A stretch of 64,000 nucleotides of DNA from Kolteria novifilia. GTDB lineage: Bacteria; Planctomycetota; Planctomycetia; Kolteriales; Kolteriaceae. The number at the start of each line of letters is the position of its first letter. Positions within the stretch are counted from its first letter, which is position 1. The notes below the pieces were generated by a model. The model was not told the origin of the DNA. It was given only the letters and a program-made list of their open reading frames with translations, and searched no databases. This document shows, one piece after another, positions 46,147-55,089 of the stretch. A program made the translations under genes and the position numbers. Location of the stretch: the NCBI GenBank assembly GCA_007748055.1, contig CP036279.1, forward strand, positions 4,898,001 to 4,962,000. The letters are read 5' to 3'.

Positions 46147-47115
46147 ATGGTACATTTATTCTCGCGAAGCGTTTCGCATCGGGTCGGGCAACGTGTGGCG
46201 AGGGCCTTCACGCTCGTCGAATTGCTCGTCGTCATCGCGATCATCGGCGTCTTGGTCGCTCTTCTGCTCCCGGCCGTCCAGCAGGCTCGCGAATCGGCCC
46301 GGCGCATGCAGTGCACCTCGAAAATGAAACAGATCGGGGTCGCGCTGCACAACTACCAGGAATCGCACGGGGTCTTTCCCCCGTCGTCGGTCTCCTCACG
46401 ACGCAACGATCAAGCGAACTGGTGCCAACAGACCGAACAACCGTCCCACGCGCCGTGGTCGGTGCTCATCCTTCCCTTCCTCGAGCAGCAAGCGCGCTAC
46501 GATCGCTTCAATTTCGACGAGACCTTCACCGCGTCGTCCAACACACCGGGCAGCACGAACAATCACAGCGAGTTCCTCAAGGGCAACCCGGTCTACCATT
46601 GCCCCAGCGATCCGAACACGTCGGCGTCGCCGAACATGTCGAACTACTTCGGGGTCCAAGGTGGCGGGGAGACCCCCAACTGCACCAACACCTCGACCCT
46701 TCGCGTCTTCAATGTCAACGGGATGATCTATCCCAACTCGTCGATCTCCGCGAGCAAGGTCGCCGACGGCTTGTCGAAAGTCTTTCTCGTCGGGGAGACG
46801 CGCTATCAAGTGACGCGTCTGGCCCGAGGCGACACCTACCACAACGGCTGGGCCTCGAGCGACAAGTTCGTCGCGAGCAGTTCGCTTTCCGCCACCACCG
46901 CCTCGGCCCAAGAGGGAATCAATTCGATCCCCGGCGATGGGGCCGACCACGACACCTTCAACGAACAGAGCCGGCTCTTCGGGAGTCATCATCCCGGTGG
47001 CTGCCATTTCGTCTTCGGCGACGGCGCGGTTCGGTTCGTTTCGGACAGTGTCGACTTGCTCATCTATCAACAGTCAGCGATCCGAAACGATAGTCAGCCG
47101 CTGGAAAGCCTCTAG
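46147..47115 (+). CDS. DUF1559 prepilin-like protein (pair 1)
   Basis: 322-residue planctomycete-type DUF1559 protein. The N-terminal type IV prepilin-like signal is [20 protein letters not shown] (about residues 19-38) with the conserved Glu at position 5 of the processed form, followed by [18 protein letters not shown]. The C-terminal H-x9-DG-type motif is GCHFVFGDGAVRFVSDSVDL. The protein is expected to be cleaved by a prepilin peptidase and anchored or assembled outside the cytoplasmic membrane. A lipoprotein gene follows 14 bases later. Function is unknown even in well-studied planctomycetes. Confidence 0.92.
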   Translation: MVHLFSRSVSHRVGQRVARAFTLVELLVVIAIIGVLVALLLPAVQQARESARRMQCTSKMKQIGVALHNYQESHGVFPPSSVSSRRNDQANWCQQTEQPSHAPWSVLILPFLEQQARYDRFNFDETFTASSNTPGSTNNHSEFLKGNPVYHCPSDPNTSASPNMSNYFGVQGGGETPNCTNTSTLRVFNVNGMIYPNSSISASKVADGLSKVFLVGETRYQVTRLARGDTYHNGWASSDKFVASSSLSATTASAQEGINSIPGDGADHDTFNEQSRLFGSHHPGGCHFVFGDGAVRFVSDSVDLLIYQQSAIRNDSQPLESL

Positions 47116-47129
47116 GAGAGGGAATGGAA

Positions 47130-47513
47130 ATGCTTCGAGCGAGAGCGATCTTGCTGACGGCCTTGGTGGGATTGGCGTTGGGGTGTTCCGAGAGCGGCCC
47201 CCATCGCTTCAAGGTCACGGGAAAGGCGACCTTTGACGGCAACGTCATTCCCGTCGGCGAAATCCGGTTCCGACCCGACACCGAAAAGGGAGGCAGCGGT
47301 CCCGGTTCGGTCGCTAAAATCCAGGACGGGGCCTTCACGATGGGACTGGGGCTCGTCCCCGGTCCCCACCTCGCCACCATCTATGGATTCGATGGCGTCG
47401 CCTTCGAGGATGTCTCCGAGGGCCAGCCGCTCTTTCGCCCCTACACCACGAGCGTCGATGTCCCCGACGAGGACATCGTCATCGACATCAACGTCCCCGG
47501 AAGGATGAAGTAG
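47130..47513 (+). CDS. small transthyretin-like lipoprotein (pair 1)
   Basis: 127-residue lipoprotein. Signal and lipobox read VGLALGCSESG, then a single small beta domain opens HRFKVTGKATFDGNVIPVGE, as in carboxypeptidase-regulatory/transthyretin-like folds, with the closing strands VDVPDEDIVIDINVPG. ATG at 47130 fits AGGAGAGGG at 47114-47122 with normal spacing; ATG at 47124 is too close. It is probably co-transcribed with the DUF1559 gene before it. Similar lipoproteins accompany the other two DUF1559 genes in the window, though this one is the most divergent. Confidence 0.8.
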   Translation: MLRARAILLTALVGLALGCSESGPHRFKVTGKATFDGNVIPVGEIRFRPDTEKGGSGPGSVAKIQDGAFTMGLGLVPGPHLATIYGFDGVAFEDVSEGQPLFRPYTTSVDVPDEDIVIDINVPGRMK

Positions 47514-47529
47514 CTCACCTGGCGAGCGA

Positions 47530-47988
47530 TCACATGATCGCGCGATAGGCCTCGACCGCCATCCGGTCGCACTCCTCGTTCTCGGCATGACCGGCGTGAC
47601 CACGAATCCACTTGCAGGTCACGTCGTGATCGGCGAGCAGTTGATCGAGTTCTTGCCATAGCTCGACATTCTTGACCGGTTCGAGCTTGCGACCGACCTT
47701 CCGCTTCCAACCGCGCGACTTCCAGCCGGGCATCCACTCGGAGATCCCTTTGGAGACATACTGGCTGTCGGTGATCAGGACGACGCGGCTCTTCCCCGAG
47801 AGTTTGCGCAAGCCCTCGATCACCGCCATCATCTCCATGCGGTTGTTGGTGGTCTTTCCCTCGGCGCCGGAGTCGGCGACCTCCTCACCCGATTCGGAAC
47901 GGAGGATGTAGGCCCAGCCGCCTGGTCCCGGGTTGCCGCTACATGCCCCGTCACTGTAGAGGTTGTACGAGGGTTGTGTTTCGCTCAT
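47530..47988 (-). CDS. rnhA: ribonuclease HI
   Basis: 152-residue RNase HI, which degrades RNA in RNA-DNA hybrids. All four catalytic carboxylates are present: D13 (YSDGACSGNPG), E52 (NNRMEMMAV), D74 (ITDSQYVSKGI) and D141 (ECDRMAVEA). The basic protrusion GWKRKVGRKLEPVKN is present, as in the E. coli enzyme. ATG at 47988 overlaps the stop of the upstream TPR-like gene as ATGA, so the two are translationally coupled. The palindromic sequence at its stop codon (GCGATCACATGATCGC) may serve as a terminator between convergent genes. Confidence 0.95.
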   Translation of the reverse strand: MSETQPSYNLYSDGACSGNPGPGGWAYILRSESGEEVADSGAEGKTTNNRMEMMAVIEGLRKLSGKSRVVLITDSQYVSKGISEWMPGWKSRGWKRKVGRKLEPVKNVELWQELDQLLADHDVTCKWIRGHAGHAENEECDRMAVEAYRAIM

Positions 47989-49154
47989 GGCGAATCCTTT
48001 GCCTTGGGCTCCGACGATCCGTCGGAGCGATTTCGTCCCTGGGCCGACCTGACCCATTCCCTGACCTGAAGTGCTCCCACGACGACGACCAACAGGCCGC
48101 CAAGCGTCAGGATCACGATGACCCCGGTCCGCGAGGCGCTCGGTTCGACGGTCGCTCCCCCATCCACTTCCTCCGTCATGGCGGAGTCGGACTTGGACGC
48201 CGACTTCGACTTGGCGGCGATCGCCTCGTCGAGGGCGCGCTGCGTCGCTTGGGCAACCTCTTGGGCGTGGTCTTCCAAGATGCGCCGATGAGCTCGTAGC
48301 GTCGGCGTCGAATAGAGGAGCGTCCGCTCGGCGCGGTGAAAACACTGCAGCGCCGTCTCCGGATCACCGGCCGCGTTGAAGAGTTCCCCGAGCAACGCCC
48401 AGTAGTCGCCGCGCGTCGGCAACCGACTCACCAACGTAATCATGAGAGGAAGAACGTCCGGAGGAACCTTCGCGAGTTGCTCGGCCGAGATCGAGGCGGC
48501 CACGTAGTTCCCGTCGGCGTCCGCGAACCGCGCTCCCCACGGGTTGGCGTCCGGCCCCGGCGCGACGCCTTGTGTTTCCATCGCCAAGAGAAGCTCGTAG
48601 AGCCCCGCCAAGCGGCGTTGCTCATCGGTGAGCGTCGATCGAACCGACCGGAGCTCCCTCAAGGCCAACTCCGCCTGACCGCGTCCATGAAAGAGAGCCG
48701 CTTGCAGCATCGCGGCCTCGGCGCTGTCGGGACTCTGCCGGCGCCAGGCGCGCAAGACGGTCTCGGCCGCGTCGAGTTGGTTGGCGCGAAGTAAGCTCTC
48801 GACAAGTCGCTGGTAGTCGTCGGGGGTCGTCTCGAGTGAGTCGTAGACCTGACGAGCGGCCTCCTCTTGCCCACGCGCCTCGAGTTCCCGTCCCAGCGAA
48901 AGAAGCTCTTCCGGCTTCGACGGCCTGATCCACGCTTCGGATCGCCGCAGAAAGTCGGTTGCTCCCTCGGCCGGGAGTTGAAGTTCGTGAACTGGCGGAT
49001 CGCTCGTCGGTTCCTCCTTCTGGGCCGGTTCGTCGGCACCCGAAGCAGACCATGCGAGGAGAACCGCCCCCAGCGCGAGAAACGGCGACGACCACCGGCG
49101 AGAACTCCCGCGCCGACGACCACGGTCGAGGCGCGTCAGTGTGAGCGTGGTCAT
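47985..49154 (-). CDS. TPR-like protein with C-terminal membrane helix
   Basis: 389-residue protein. An N-terminal hydrophobic segment (about 28-46, FLALGAVLLAWSASGA) probably acts as a signal peptide. A helical-repeat domain follows (about 80-330) with tetratricopeptide-like pairs such as LGRELEARGQEEAARQVYDS, LDAAETVLRAWRRQSPDSAE and GDPETALQCFHRAERTL. A second membrane helix near residues 350-370 (VIVILTLGGLLVVVVGAL) leaves a short cytoplasmic tail. It thus presents the repeats outside the cytoplasm. ATG at 49154. It is coupled to rnhA by overlap, with no obvious functional link. Confidence 0.75.
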   Translation of the reverse strand: MTTLTLTRLDRGRRRGSSRRWSSPFLALGAVLLAWSASGADEPAQKEEPTSDPPVHELQLPAEGATDFLRRSEAWIRPSKPEELLSLGRELEARGQEEAARQVYDSLETTPDDYQRLVESLLRANQLDAAETVLRAWRRQSPDSAEAAMLQAALFHGRGQAELALRELRSVRSTLTDEQRRLAGLYELLLAMETQGVAPGPDANPWGARFADADGNYVAASISAEQLAKVPPDVLPLMITLVSRLPTRGDYWALLGELFNAAGDPETALQCFHRAERTLLYSTPTLRAHRRILEDHAQEVAQATQRALDEAIAAKSKSASKSDSAMTEEVDGGATVEPSASRTGVIVILTLGGLLVVVVGALQVREWVRSAQGRNRSDGSSEPKAKDSP

Positions 49155-49202
49155 GAGATTCCCGTCCGTTCCCCGCAATCGTTCGCCACCCGAACGACCT
49201 CT

Positions 49203-50225
49203 TTAGTCGATTCCCTTGCCGGCAAGATAGCGTTCGGCGTCGAGCGCGGAGGCGCAGCCGGTGCCCGCGGCGGTGATGGCTTGACGGTAGTAGTCGTCGG
49301 CGACGTCTCCCGCGGCGAAGACTCCCTCGACGGAGGTGTAGGTCCGCTGCGCCGTTGTCAGCTTGAGGTAGCCCTTGTCGTTCATCTCGAGCTGCCCGCC
49401 GAGGAACTCGGTGTTGGGCGTGTGGCCGATGGCGAGGAACATTCCCGCGGCCTCAAGCTCCCTCGTCGAATCGTCCTTGGTGCTGCGAACGCGAACGGTG
49501 GTGACTCCCTTCTCGTCGTCGCCGAGCACTTCGTCGACCACGGTGTTCCATTCGAGGGAGATCTTGTCGCTGCCAAAGGCGCGATCCTGCATGATCTTCG
49601 AGGCGCGCATCTCGTCCCGGCGAATGACCATGTGGACGGTGCTGGCGAACTTGGTCAGGTAGGTCGCTTCCTCGACTGCGGAGTCCCCACCACCAACCAC
49701 CACCAGCGGGTTCTTGCGGAAACGAGGCAATGCCCCGTCACAGACCGCACAAGCGCTGACGCCGCGGTTGAGGTACTTTTGTTCGGAGTCGAGCCCGAGG
49801 TAGTTCGCGCGGGCCCCGGTCGCGATGATCACCGCGTGGGCCTCGTGCACCCTGTCATCGTCGGCGATGACTTTGTGAACTCCGCCGCTGGAGAAGTCGA
49901 CCGACTTGACGTTTTGCCAGTGCAGGAGGTTATCCTCGCCGCCGACCTTCTTCACTTCGCTCTCGGGACCGTTGTCGGTCATGACCCGCGTGCCGAAACG
50001 AAGGGCTTGGTCGCGCATGTCGGTCATCATCTGCGGACCGGTCACGCCATCGACGTAGCCGGGAAAGTTCTCGACCTCGGTCGTGAACATGAGCTGGCCA
50101 CCGGGCAGCATCAGGTTCGACGGACGACCGGCGAAGACGAGCGGTTCGAGGTTCGCTCGAGCGGCATACAACGCGGCGGTCCATCCCGACGGCCCCGATC
50201 CAATGATGATGACTTTCTCCGGCAT
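49203..50225 (-). CDS. trxB: thioredoxin reductase
   Basis: 340-residue NADPH-dependent thioredoxin-disulfide reductase. FAD-binding [16 protein letters not shown] is at about 9-24, the redox-active pair C159-A-V-C162 in SACAVCDGA, the NADPH site [15 protein letters not shown], and the second FAD motif [20 protein letters not shown] near the C-terminus. In the first motif a tryptophan follows SG (GPSGWTAA), where alanine or proline is more usual. The upstream extension to 50279 is unsupported; ATG at 50225 starts at MPEKVIIIG. It is expected to reduce cytoplasmic thioredoxin. Confidence 0.94.
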   Translation of the reverse strand: MPEKVIIIGSGPSGWTAALYAARANLEPLVFAGRPSNLMLPGGQLMFTTEVENFPGYVDGVTGPQMMTDMRDQALRFGTRVMTDNGPESEVKKVGGEDNLLHWQNVKSVDFSSGGVHKVIADDDRVHEAHAVIIATGARANYLGLDSEQKYLNRGVSACAVCDGALPRFRKNPLVVVGGGDSAVEEATYLTKFASTVHMVIRRDEMRASKIMQDRAFGSDKISLEWNTVVDEVLGDDEKGVTTVRVRSTKDDSTRELEAAGMFLAIGHTPNTEFLGGQLEMNDKGYLKLTTAQRTYTSVEGVFAAGDVADDYYRQAITAAGTGCASALDAERYLAGKGID

Positions 50226-50465
50226 CGCTACTCCTTGCTCCTGCGACAAAGGCCCAAAACGTCCAGGTCCGGGGACCACGGTGAACTATTCCGATCTATC
50301 CGATGATCGCCCGTTGTCCAAGGGACGATCAGCGGGGACATCCCCCGCGGACAATCCGCGCTCGTGACGCGTCCGGCTCATTTTATGGTGAATGCCGCGA
50401 GGACCAACGCGCGACCGGAGGGGCGAGCGAACTTCCACCGCGCGAGCGGTCCCGAGGGCGGGAGA

Positions 50466-51029
50466 CTACGGAGACGAGGTCGAAGGCGGGTTCGTGAGCT
50501 TTTTGAGACAAAGCTGCATGAGACGTTCGTTGTGCGTCCCCTTGGGGAACTGGGTCGCGGTCAGCACACAATTACCGACCAAGACGACTCGTTCGTCACT
50601 ACGGGTACTGTGAAAGGCCCGATCGCCGAGCCCGTCGACGGGGACGTAGAAACGCTGCCAGCCGGGCGATTGGTAGTTGAGGCTCCAGTAGCGCCGCGCC
50701 GTCTCGACACTTTGGAACTGGAGTACCTGGAGGGACACCATGTTGATGTCGGCTTTCTGGTCATAGCTGAAGTCGGCCATGCCGACGACGCCCATCCGCC
50801 GGAACTGAGCGATGGCCGGCCGCAACGTCCGCTTCTCCGCGATCGTCAGCCCCGAGAGATCCTCCATGTCGTCGACAACGAGGCCATGGGTCTGCTTCCA
50901 ATCGTCGCCCAGATCGCTCGGCATCACCGCCAGTAGCGAGACTTTCTCCTTGTACGCCTTGGGGGCGTCACGCCGCCCCTGAATCGGCGCCAAGAGAAAC
51001 AGACTACTCAGAAGCAACGCGGTGTTCAT
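50466..51029 (-). CDS. exported protein, unknown
   Basis: 187-residue exported protein with a signal peptide (MNTALLLSSLFLLAPIQG) and a soluble alpha/beta domain. No lipobox, membrane helix or catalytic motif recognised; stretches such as VLQFQSVETARRYWSLNYQ and VDGLGDRAFHS recall small domains of unknown function seen in exported proteins. ATG at 51029 yields the signal peptide directly; the longer frame to 51125 does not. It is a single gene between trxB and the sulfatase gene, on the same strand as both. Confidence 0.65.
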   Translation of the reverse strand: MNTALLLSSLFLLAPIQGRRDAPKAYKEKVSLLAVMPSDLGDDWKQTHGLVVDDMEDLSGLTIAEKRTLRPAIAQFRRMGVVGMADFSYDQKADINMVSLQVLQFQSVETARRYWSLNYQSPGWQRFYVPVDGLGDRAFHSTRSDERVVLVGNCVLTATQFPKGTHNERLMQLCLKKLTNPPSTSSP

Positions 51030-51158
51030 GATGACGGCACTTTGGCGGCTTGGCGTTCGGGACCGCTCCCCCACTTGGCAACGATACGCTCCTCGTGCAA
51101 ACGCCGCTACCCCAACCGGGGACATCAGTTGGGGTTCCCCGGACGGTCGCTGACGCCG

Positions 51159-52676
51159 CTATGTTCGCGGCGTCGCTTTGGCCTTGGGCGCCTTGCGTTT
51201 CTTCTTCGGCTTGGGCCACGACGGGTGCTTGGGGCCGCCGCCGGTGTAGGGAATCTCGTCGAAACGCTCCCCACCGCCCACTTCCCGTGGGTCGCCCGAC
51301 ACCTTCAATTCCTCCTTTAATTGCTGCGCCAACTTCGCTTTCGTGACCGCGTACCGCGGCTGCGACGCCACGTTCTCGAGCTGATCGGGGTCCTTGCGGA
51401 CGTCGTACAGTTCCTCGGTGGGTCGCTTGCCGAAGGAGAGTTCATAGAGCCGCGCGTGCTCGGCGTCCTTGTCCTTGTTGTCGATCATGTAGGTCTTCGT
51501 CGGCCCGTTGTCCGTATCCGCATACCAGTTGCCGGGAATCGCCGCGTTCTTGTAGTCGGGCGTGCCATTGGGCCATCGCTTTGGCTCGTAGTTGACGATG
51601 TAAAGAAAGTCGTCGGTCCGGATCGCCCGACTCGGGTAGCCGCCCATGTCGGGCTTCTCCTGCGACGGTACGTGGCGTTCCTTGCCGAAGATGATGTGGT
51701 TGTTGGCCATCTCGACTCGGCCCGATTTCTTCTCCTCGAGGATCGGCAGGAGACTCTTGCCGGTCATGTCCGAGGGAGGCGTGATTCCCGCGGCCGCGAG
51801 AAAGGTCGGCGCCAGGTCGGTCAGGCTCACGAAGTCGGTCACGACCCGATCGCCGGACACCTTCGCCGGCCACGTGATCGCGAGCGGAACGCGCGTGCCG
51901 CAGTCGTAGAGGTTGCTCTTGCAGCGGGGAAAGGGCATGCCGTGATCGCCGGTCATCACCACGATCGTATTCTCGGTCATCCCCGCTTTCTCGATCGCGT
52001 CGAGCGCATCGCCGACCAACCGGTCGAAACGCTGGACCTCGAAGTAGTAGTCGGCGACATCGCCGCGAACCTCGGGCGAGTCGGGAAACGCCGCGGGGAG
52101 CTTGATCTGGCTGAGATCCATCCCGCTCTCGGCCCCGGAGTCCCGCTTGTACGGCCGGTGCGGATCACTCGAACCGAGCCAGAAACAGAAGGGCTTGTCC
52201 TTTGGTTTGCCGTCGAGGAACTGGGCGAAGGTTTTGTATTTCTTGCCCGCTAGCTCCCGCCCGAGCGTCTCGGGTTTGCCCGGCCCCCAGGTCTTCCCGG
52301 TCGAGCCGATCGCGTAGCCAGCCTTGGCAAGCATCTCGGGATAGGTCGCGAAGCGGTCCTTGAAATCACCGAAGAGGTTCGCCCCGGTGCCCAGTCGCCA
52401 ATGCCACTGGCCGGTCAGGATCGCGCCGCGCGACGGCGTGCAGGAAGGAGAGGAGACGTAGGCATGCTCGAAGAGGACACCCTCGCGTGCGAGGCGGTCG
52501 AACGTCGGGGTCTTGACCACCGGATCGGCGTAGACGCCCGCATGGGGCCAGCCCCAATCGTCGGCGATGCAGAAGAGAATGTTGGGCCTCGAGCCCTGTT
52601 CTTTCGCTTCGACGGAGGACGCGAGCACGAGCCCTCCCATGGCCAGCACGATCGAGGCACAGAATCTCCCTGGCAT
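51159..52676 (-). CDS. exported sulfatase
   Basis: 505-residue type I sulfatase. A signal peptide (about 1-24, ending SVEA) precedes the catalytic core. Metal ligands are D39 and D40 (CIADDWGWP); the formylglycine site C79-T-P-S-R83 (SSPSCTPSRGAILTG) is intact and would need a maturase. Further down are GSSDPHRPYK, VVMTGDHGMPFPRCK and the typical FVSLTDLAPTFLAAAG. The C-terminus is Lys/Pro/Ala-rich and probably disordered. ATG at 52676 has AAGGAG seven bases upstream. Planctomycetes carry many such enzymes for sulfated polysaccharides; the exact substrate is unknown. Confidence 0.93.
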   Translation of the reverse strand: MPGRFCASIVLAMGGLVLASSVEAKEQGSRPNILFCIADDWGWPHAGVYADPVVKTPTFDRLAREGVLFEHAYVSSPSCTPSRGAILTGQWHWRLGTGANLFGDFKDRFATYPEMLAKAGYAIGSTGKTWGPGKPETLGRELAGKKYKTFAQFLDGKPKDKPFCFWLGSSDPHRPYKRDSGAESGMDLSQIKLPAAFPDSPEVRGDVADYYFEVQRFDRLVGDALDAIEKAGMTENTIVVMTGDHGMPFPRCKSNLYDCGTRVPLAITWPAKVSGDRVVTDFVSLTDLAPTFLAAAGITPPSDMTGKSLLPILEEKKSGRVEMANNHIIFGKERHVPSQEKPDMGGYPSRAIRTDDFLYIVNYEPKRWPNGTPDYKNAAIPGNWYADTDNGPTKTYMIDNKDKDAEHARLYELSFGKRPTEELYDVRKDPDQLENVASQPRYAVTKAKLAQQLKEELKVSGDPREVGGGERFDEIPYTGGGPKHPSWPKPKKKRKAPKAKATPRT

Positions 52677-52871
52677 ACGCGGCTCCTTGTCGGTGATGTC
52701 GTGGATCGACGCACGGTGTGAGCGGTGTTCCCAGTCCCCCGCTCGGTCGGTAAGTTCAAGTCGGCAGCCATCATACACGAATTCCCCACAAGATGCACGA
52801 TTTCCGCAAGGCGCCCCGGCGAGGGTGGAGAAGGAGAACGAAGAAGAGGAAATGGAAGAGCAGGAAGTTCC

Positions 52872-52900
52872 ACCACAGAGGACGCGGAGGAACACAGAGG
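52872..52900 (+). repeat. dispersed repeat, family 3, copy a
   Basis: ACCACAGAGGACGCGGAGGA followed by ACACAGAGG. An inverted near-copy is at 53449-53478 and a more diverged one at 53005-53036 (CCCTGTGTTCCGCGGCGACC, then TTTGTGGTTCATT). All are in the 840-base gene-free stretch between the sulfatase and hydrolase genes. Confidence 0.7.
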
Positions 52901-53092
52901 CTTTGCAAGATCTTTTCGTACGCGCTCGACGCAAAGCCACAAACTTCGCACCCTCCCATCCGGAACGCTATCCGCTGTCGAAGGAGCCTATCTCCGGTTT
53001 TCCCCCCTGTGTTCCGCGGCGACCTTTGTGGTTCATTCCCCCTTCAACTTTGCTGCTCCGTGATTCCCTTGTTTGCACCCAAGCGGCACGGG

Positions 53093-53259
53093 TTAACAGT
53101 CCGTTGATTTAAGCGGGCCAAGGCGAGAACGAGCCATCTTGGCCAAGATCAAGGAGGACAAGCGCAGGCGAATCCGTAGATTCGTCGATGTTTTCCAACG
53201 CCGAGATTGGCCAGAAGAGCCGTTCGCTGCCGGCAGCGAATAGATCAACGGGCTGTTAA
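53093..53259. repeat. MITE-like unit with terminal inverted repeats
   Basis: About 167 bases bounded by TTAACAGTCCGTTGATTT (53093-53110) and AGATCAACGGGCTGTTAA (53242-53259), which are complementary at 16 of 18 positions. A perfect 18-base palindrome TTCGCTGCCGGCAGCGAA (53223-53240) lies next to the right repeat. The interior includes a short open stretch reading KIKEDKRRRIRRFVDVFQRR, too short to call. It may be a non-autonomous transposable element. Confidence 0.55.
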
Positions 53260-53330
53260 ATCCGCTTCGGGGTTTGGAAAGGTCATGTCTTTGTCACCCA
53301 GCGTGCGCTGCGCGACACTGGGCTTTGTCC

Positions 53331-53351
53331 TTCAACGGCGCTACCGTTGAA
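53331..53351 (+). terminator. hairpin followed by A-run
   Basis: TTCAACGG pairs with CCGTTGAA around five bases and is followed by AAA. It is in the repeat-rich gap with no gene just upstream on this strand, so the role is unclear. Confidence 0.25.
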
Positions 53352-53448
53352 AAAGGCGGAGGCGCTACCCAGATGGACGAGTAACCTGGGCCACGCGGAC
53401 GGAACACTGACTTGCCCTTCCTTGGCATCCAGAACAATCTTTCTTTCC

Positions 53449-53478
53449 CCTCTGTGTTCCTCCGCGTCCTCCGTGGTT
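53449..53478 (-). repeat. dispersed repeat, family 3, copy b
   Basis: CCTCTGTGTTCCTCCGCGTC followed by CTCCGTGGTT, the complement of copy a with one or two changes. It lies 20 bases before a family 2 repeat. Confidence 0.7.
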
Positions 53479-53498
53479 AGGTTGTCTTCACCGGTCAT

Positions 53499-53522
53499 GT
53501 CAGGCGATAGCCTGACCTACGG
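53499..53522 (+). repeat. dispersed repeat, family 2, copy b
   Basis: GTCAGGCGATAGCCTGACCT followed by ACGG, a short hairpin almost identical to 40119-40141. It overlaps the stop codon of the hydrolase gene (53517-53519), so the last codons and terminator of that gene may come from the repeat. Confidence 0.7.
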
Positions 53523-54404
53523 GGAGGAGGTGTGGTCGATGATGGCGTCGGCGAGGAGGGGCCAAAGAGGTTCGGGGCGGTCGTGGCCCATGTCCTCGAC
53601 CAACAAGAGACGGGCGGCGGGGACGAGCTCGGCGGTCCGTTCGCCACCACTGGGGGCGACCAAGGTATCGTCCAGACCATGAACGACCAGCGTCGGCACG
53701 GAAAGCCGCCGAAGGGCCTCGGCCCGAGGACCGGCCGTGACGAGCGCGGCGGTTTGACGGGCGGTTCCTTGAGGGTAGTACGACCGATCGTAGCGCTCGG
53801 CGGCCGAGCGTCTCACTTCTTCGGCATCGAAGTACCGCTTCGAACGCCAGACCTTCGATCGGGTCGCGGCGTGGAGGTAGCCCTCTCGATCGGGTGGCGA
53901 TGGGGCGAACAGCACGCCGAGCGCCTCCGGCGTCGCTTGCCCGTATTCCGGTTCCCCCGTCGAGGCCATGATCGAGGTGAGCGACAGGACACGCTCGGGA
54001 CGCTCGATCGCCATCAATTGAGCAATCGCTCCTCCCATCGACGAACCGACGACATGGGCCTTGGGCAGACCGAGTGCGTCGAGCAACTCGAAGGCATCGC
54101 CGGCCATGTCGGCGAGCGTGTAGGGAGCCAGTGCCCGGGCCGACGCGACGTCGCCCTCCCTCACGTTCGCGATGACTTGGTCGAGGTTCGCGGGCTTGTC
54201 GTCGAACTTCGTCGATAGCCCGCAGTCGCGGTTGTCGAACCGAATCACGTACCGTCCCGCCTCGGCCAACCGTTGACAAAGCCCCGTCGGCCAGGAGACC
54301 AGTTGAGCCCCCAACCCCATGACCAGGAGTAGCGGCGGGTCCTCGGGACGTCCCAACGTCTCGTATTCGATGTCGAGTCCCGAGGCGAGATGAGTCTTGG
54401 GCAT
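53517..54404 (-). CDS. alpha/beta-fold hydrolase
   Basis: 295-residue alpha/beta hydrolase. The nucleophile elbow is GSSMGG with Ser122; the oxyanion-side strand has LLLVMGLGAQLVSW; the acid is in VVHGLDDTLVAPSGG and the histidine in MGHDRPEPLW. This set resembles esterases and lipases of the TAP/epoxide-hydrolase-like group rather than a defined enzyme. ATG at 54404 begins at MPKTHLASG; the longer frame to 54653 reads as non-coding. Its stop codon lies in a dispersed repeat. It stands alone, with no operon partner. Confidence 0.88.
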   Translation of the reverse strand: MPKTHLASGLDIEYETLGRPEDPPLLLVMGLGAQLVSWPTGLCQRLAEAGRYVIRFDNRDCGLSTKFDDKPANLDQVIANVREGDVASARALAPYTLADMAGDAFELLDALGLPKAHVVGSSMGGAIAQLMAIERPERVLSLTSIMASTGEPEYGQATPEALGVLFAPSPPDREGYLHAATRSKVWRSKRYFDAEEVRRSAAERYDRSYYPQGTARQTAALVTAGPRAEALRRLSVPTLVVHGLDDTLVAPSGGERTAELVPAARLLLVEDMGHDRPEPLWPLLADAIIDHTSSP

Positions 54405-54693
54405 GCTAGTGAGAACCTGATGGTCGACGAAGTCCGTGTGCTCGCAAAGGCCAGCGTGTGACGCTACCAGCCGCGGGCGGTTGGAACAACCGCGGTTGGG
54501 GAGGAAGAGATGGTGAGGGCGCGCTGGTAGCCGATGTCGAAATGCGCGCGATTCCTCGTGGCGAAGGCGCTTGCCGGTAGAGACTTGTTGCGCGCCTCCT
54601 GGGAGGTGTGAGACGACGGTGTGTCCCTTGGTCGACACCTGGGCGTGCGCCACTCTCGGAGAGTGGACGTTTCCCCGATGCCCTGACCGACCC

Positions 54694-55089
54694 TCACTGC
54701 AACTTGAAGTCGTGTTCGTTGCTGCCGGGAACGACCTCGACGTGGAGCTCGGACTGTTCGTTGTACTTCGCGGGGACGATTTCCATGCCGGCGGGACCGG
54801 CCCCTTCTCCCTGGACCTGGGCGGTGGTGATCCGAACGGTATGGGGGCCGAGGAGCGCTCCGGGTTGCTTGGGCGTGTACTGAAGCTCGTAGAAACCTTC
54901 CGCGTCGGACGTGGCGGTCGAGGGCCTGCCCTTTTCGGGATAGAAGCTCACCAGCGCGCCCGAGAGCGGCATGCCGTCAAGCGTCACCTTGCCGTGCACT
55001 TGCCCCAACTTGACGTCGGACTTTGCTCCACAGCCGACACCACCAAGCAAGAGAGCCAGCCCAAGCACGTACGACAATCGACGTTTCAC
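54694..55089 (-). CDS. transthyretin-like lipoprotein (pair 2)
   Basis: 131-residue lipoprotein: signal VKRRLSYVLGLALLLGG, lipobox GGVGC, then one beta-sandwich domain with the motif KVTLDGMPLSGALVSFYPEK, followed by GRPSTATSDAEGFYELQYTP. It ends with LHVEVVPGSNEHDFKLQ. GTG at 55089 is preceded by AGAGGAA. It lies about 500 bases downstream of the DUF1559 gene of the same strand. The whole sequence parallels the lipoprotein at 56840-57268, including the LHVEV-PGSN ending, which argues that the two are duplicates. Confidence 0.85.
   Translation of the reverse strand: MKRRLSYVLGLALLLGGVGCGAKSDVKLGQVHGKVTLDGMPLSGALVSFYPEKGRPSTATSDAEGFYELQYTPKQPGALLGPHTVRITTAQVQGEGAGPAGMEIVPAKYNEQSELHVEVVPGSNEHDFKLQ

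Noticed and set aside
53136-53249. A short open stretch inside the MITE-like unit (KIKEDKRRRIRRFVDVF)
   Set aside because: It reads like protein but is only about 34 codons, has no ATG and lies inside a repeat; kept only as a note.
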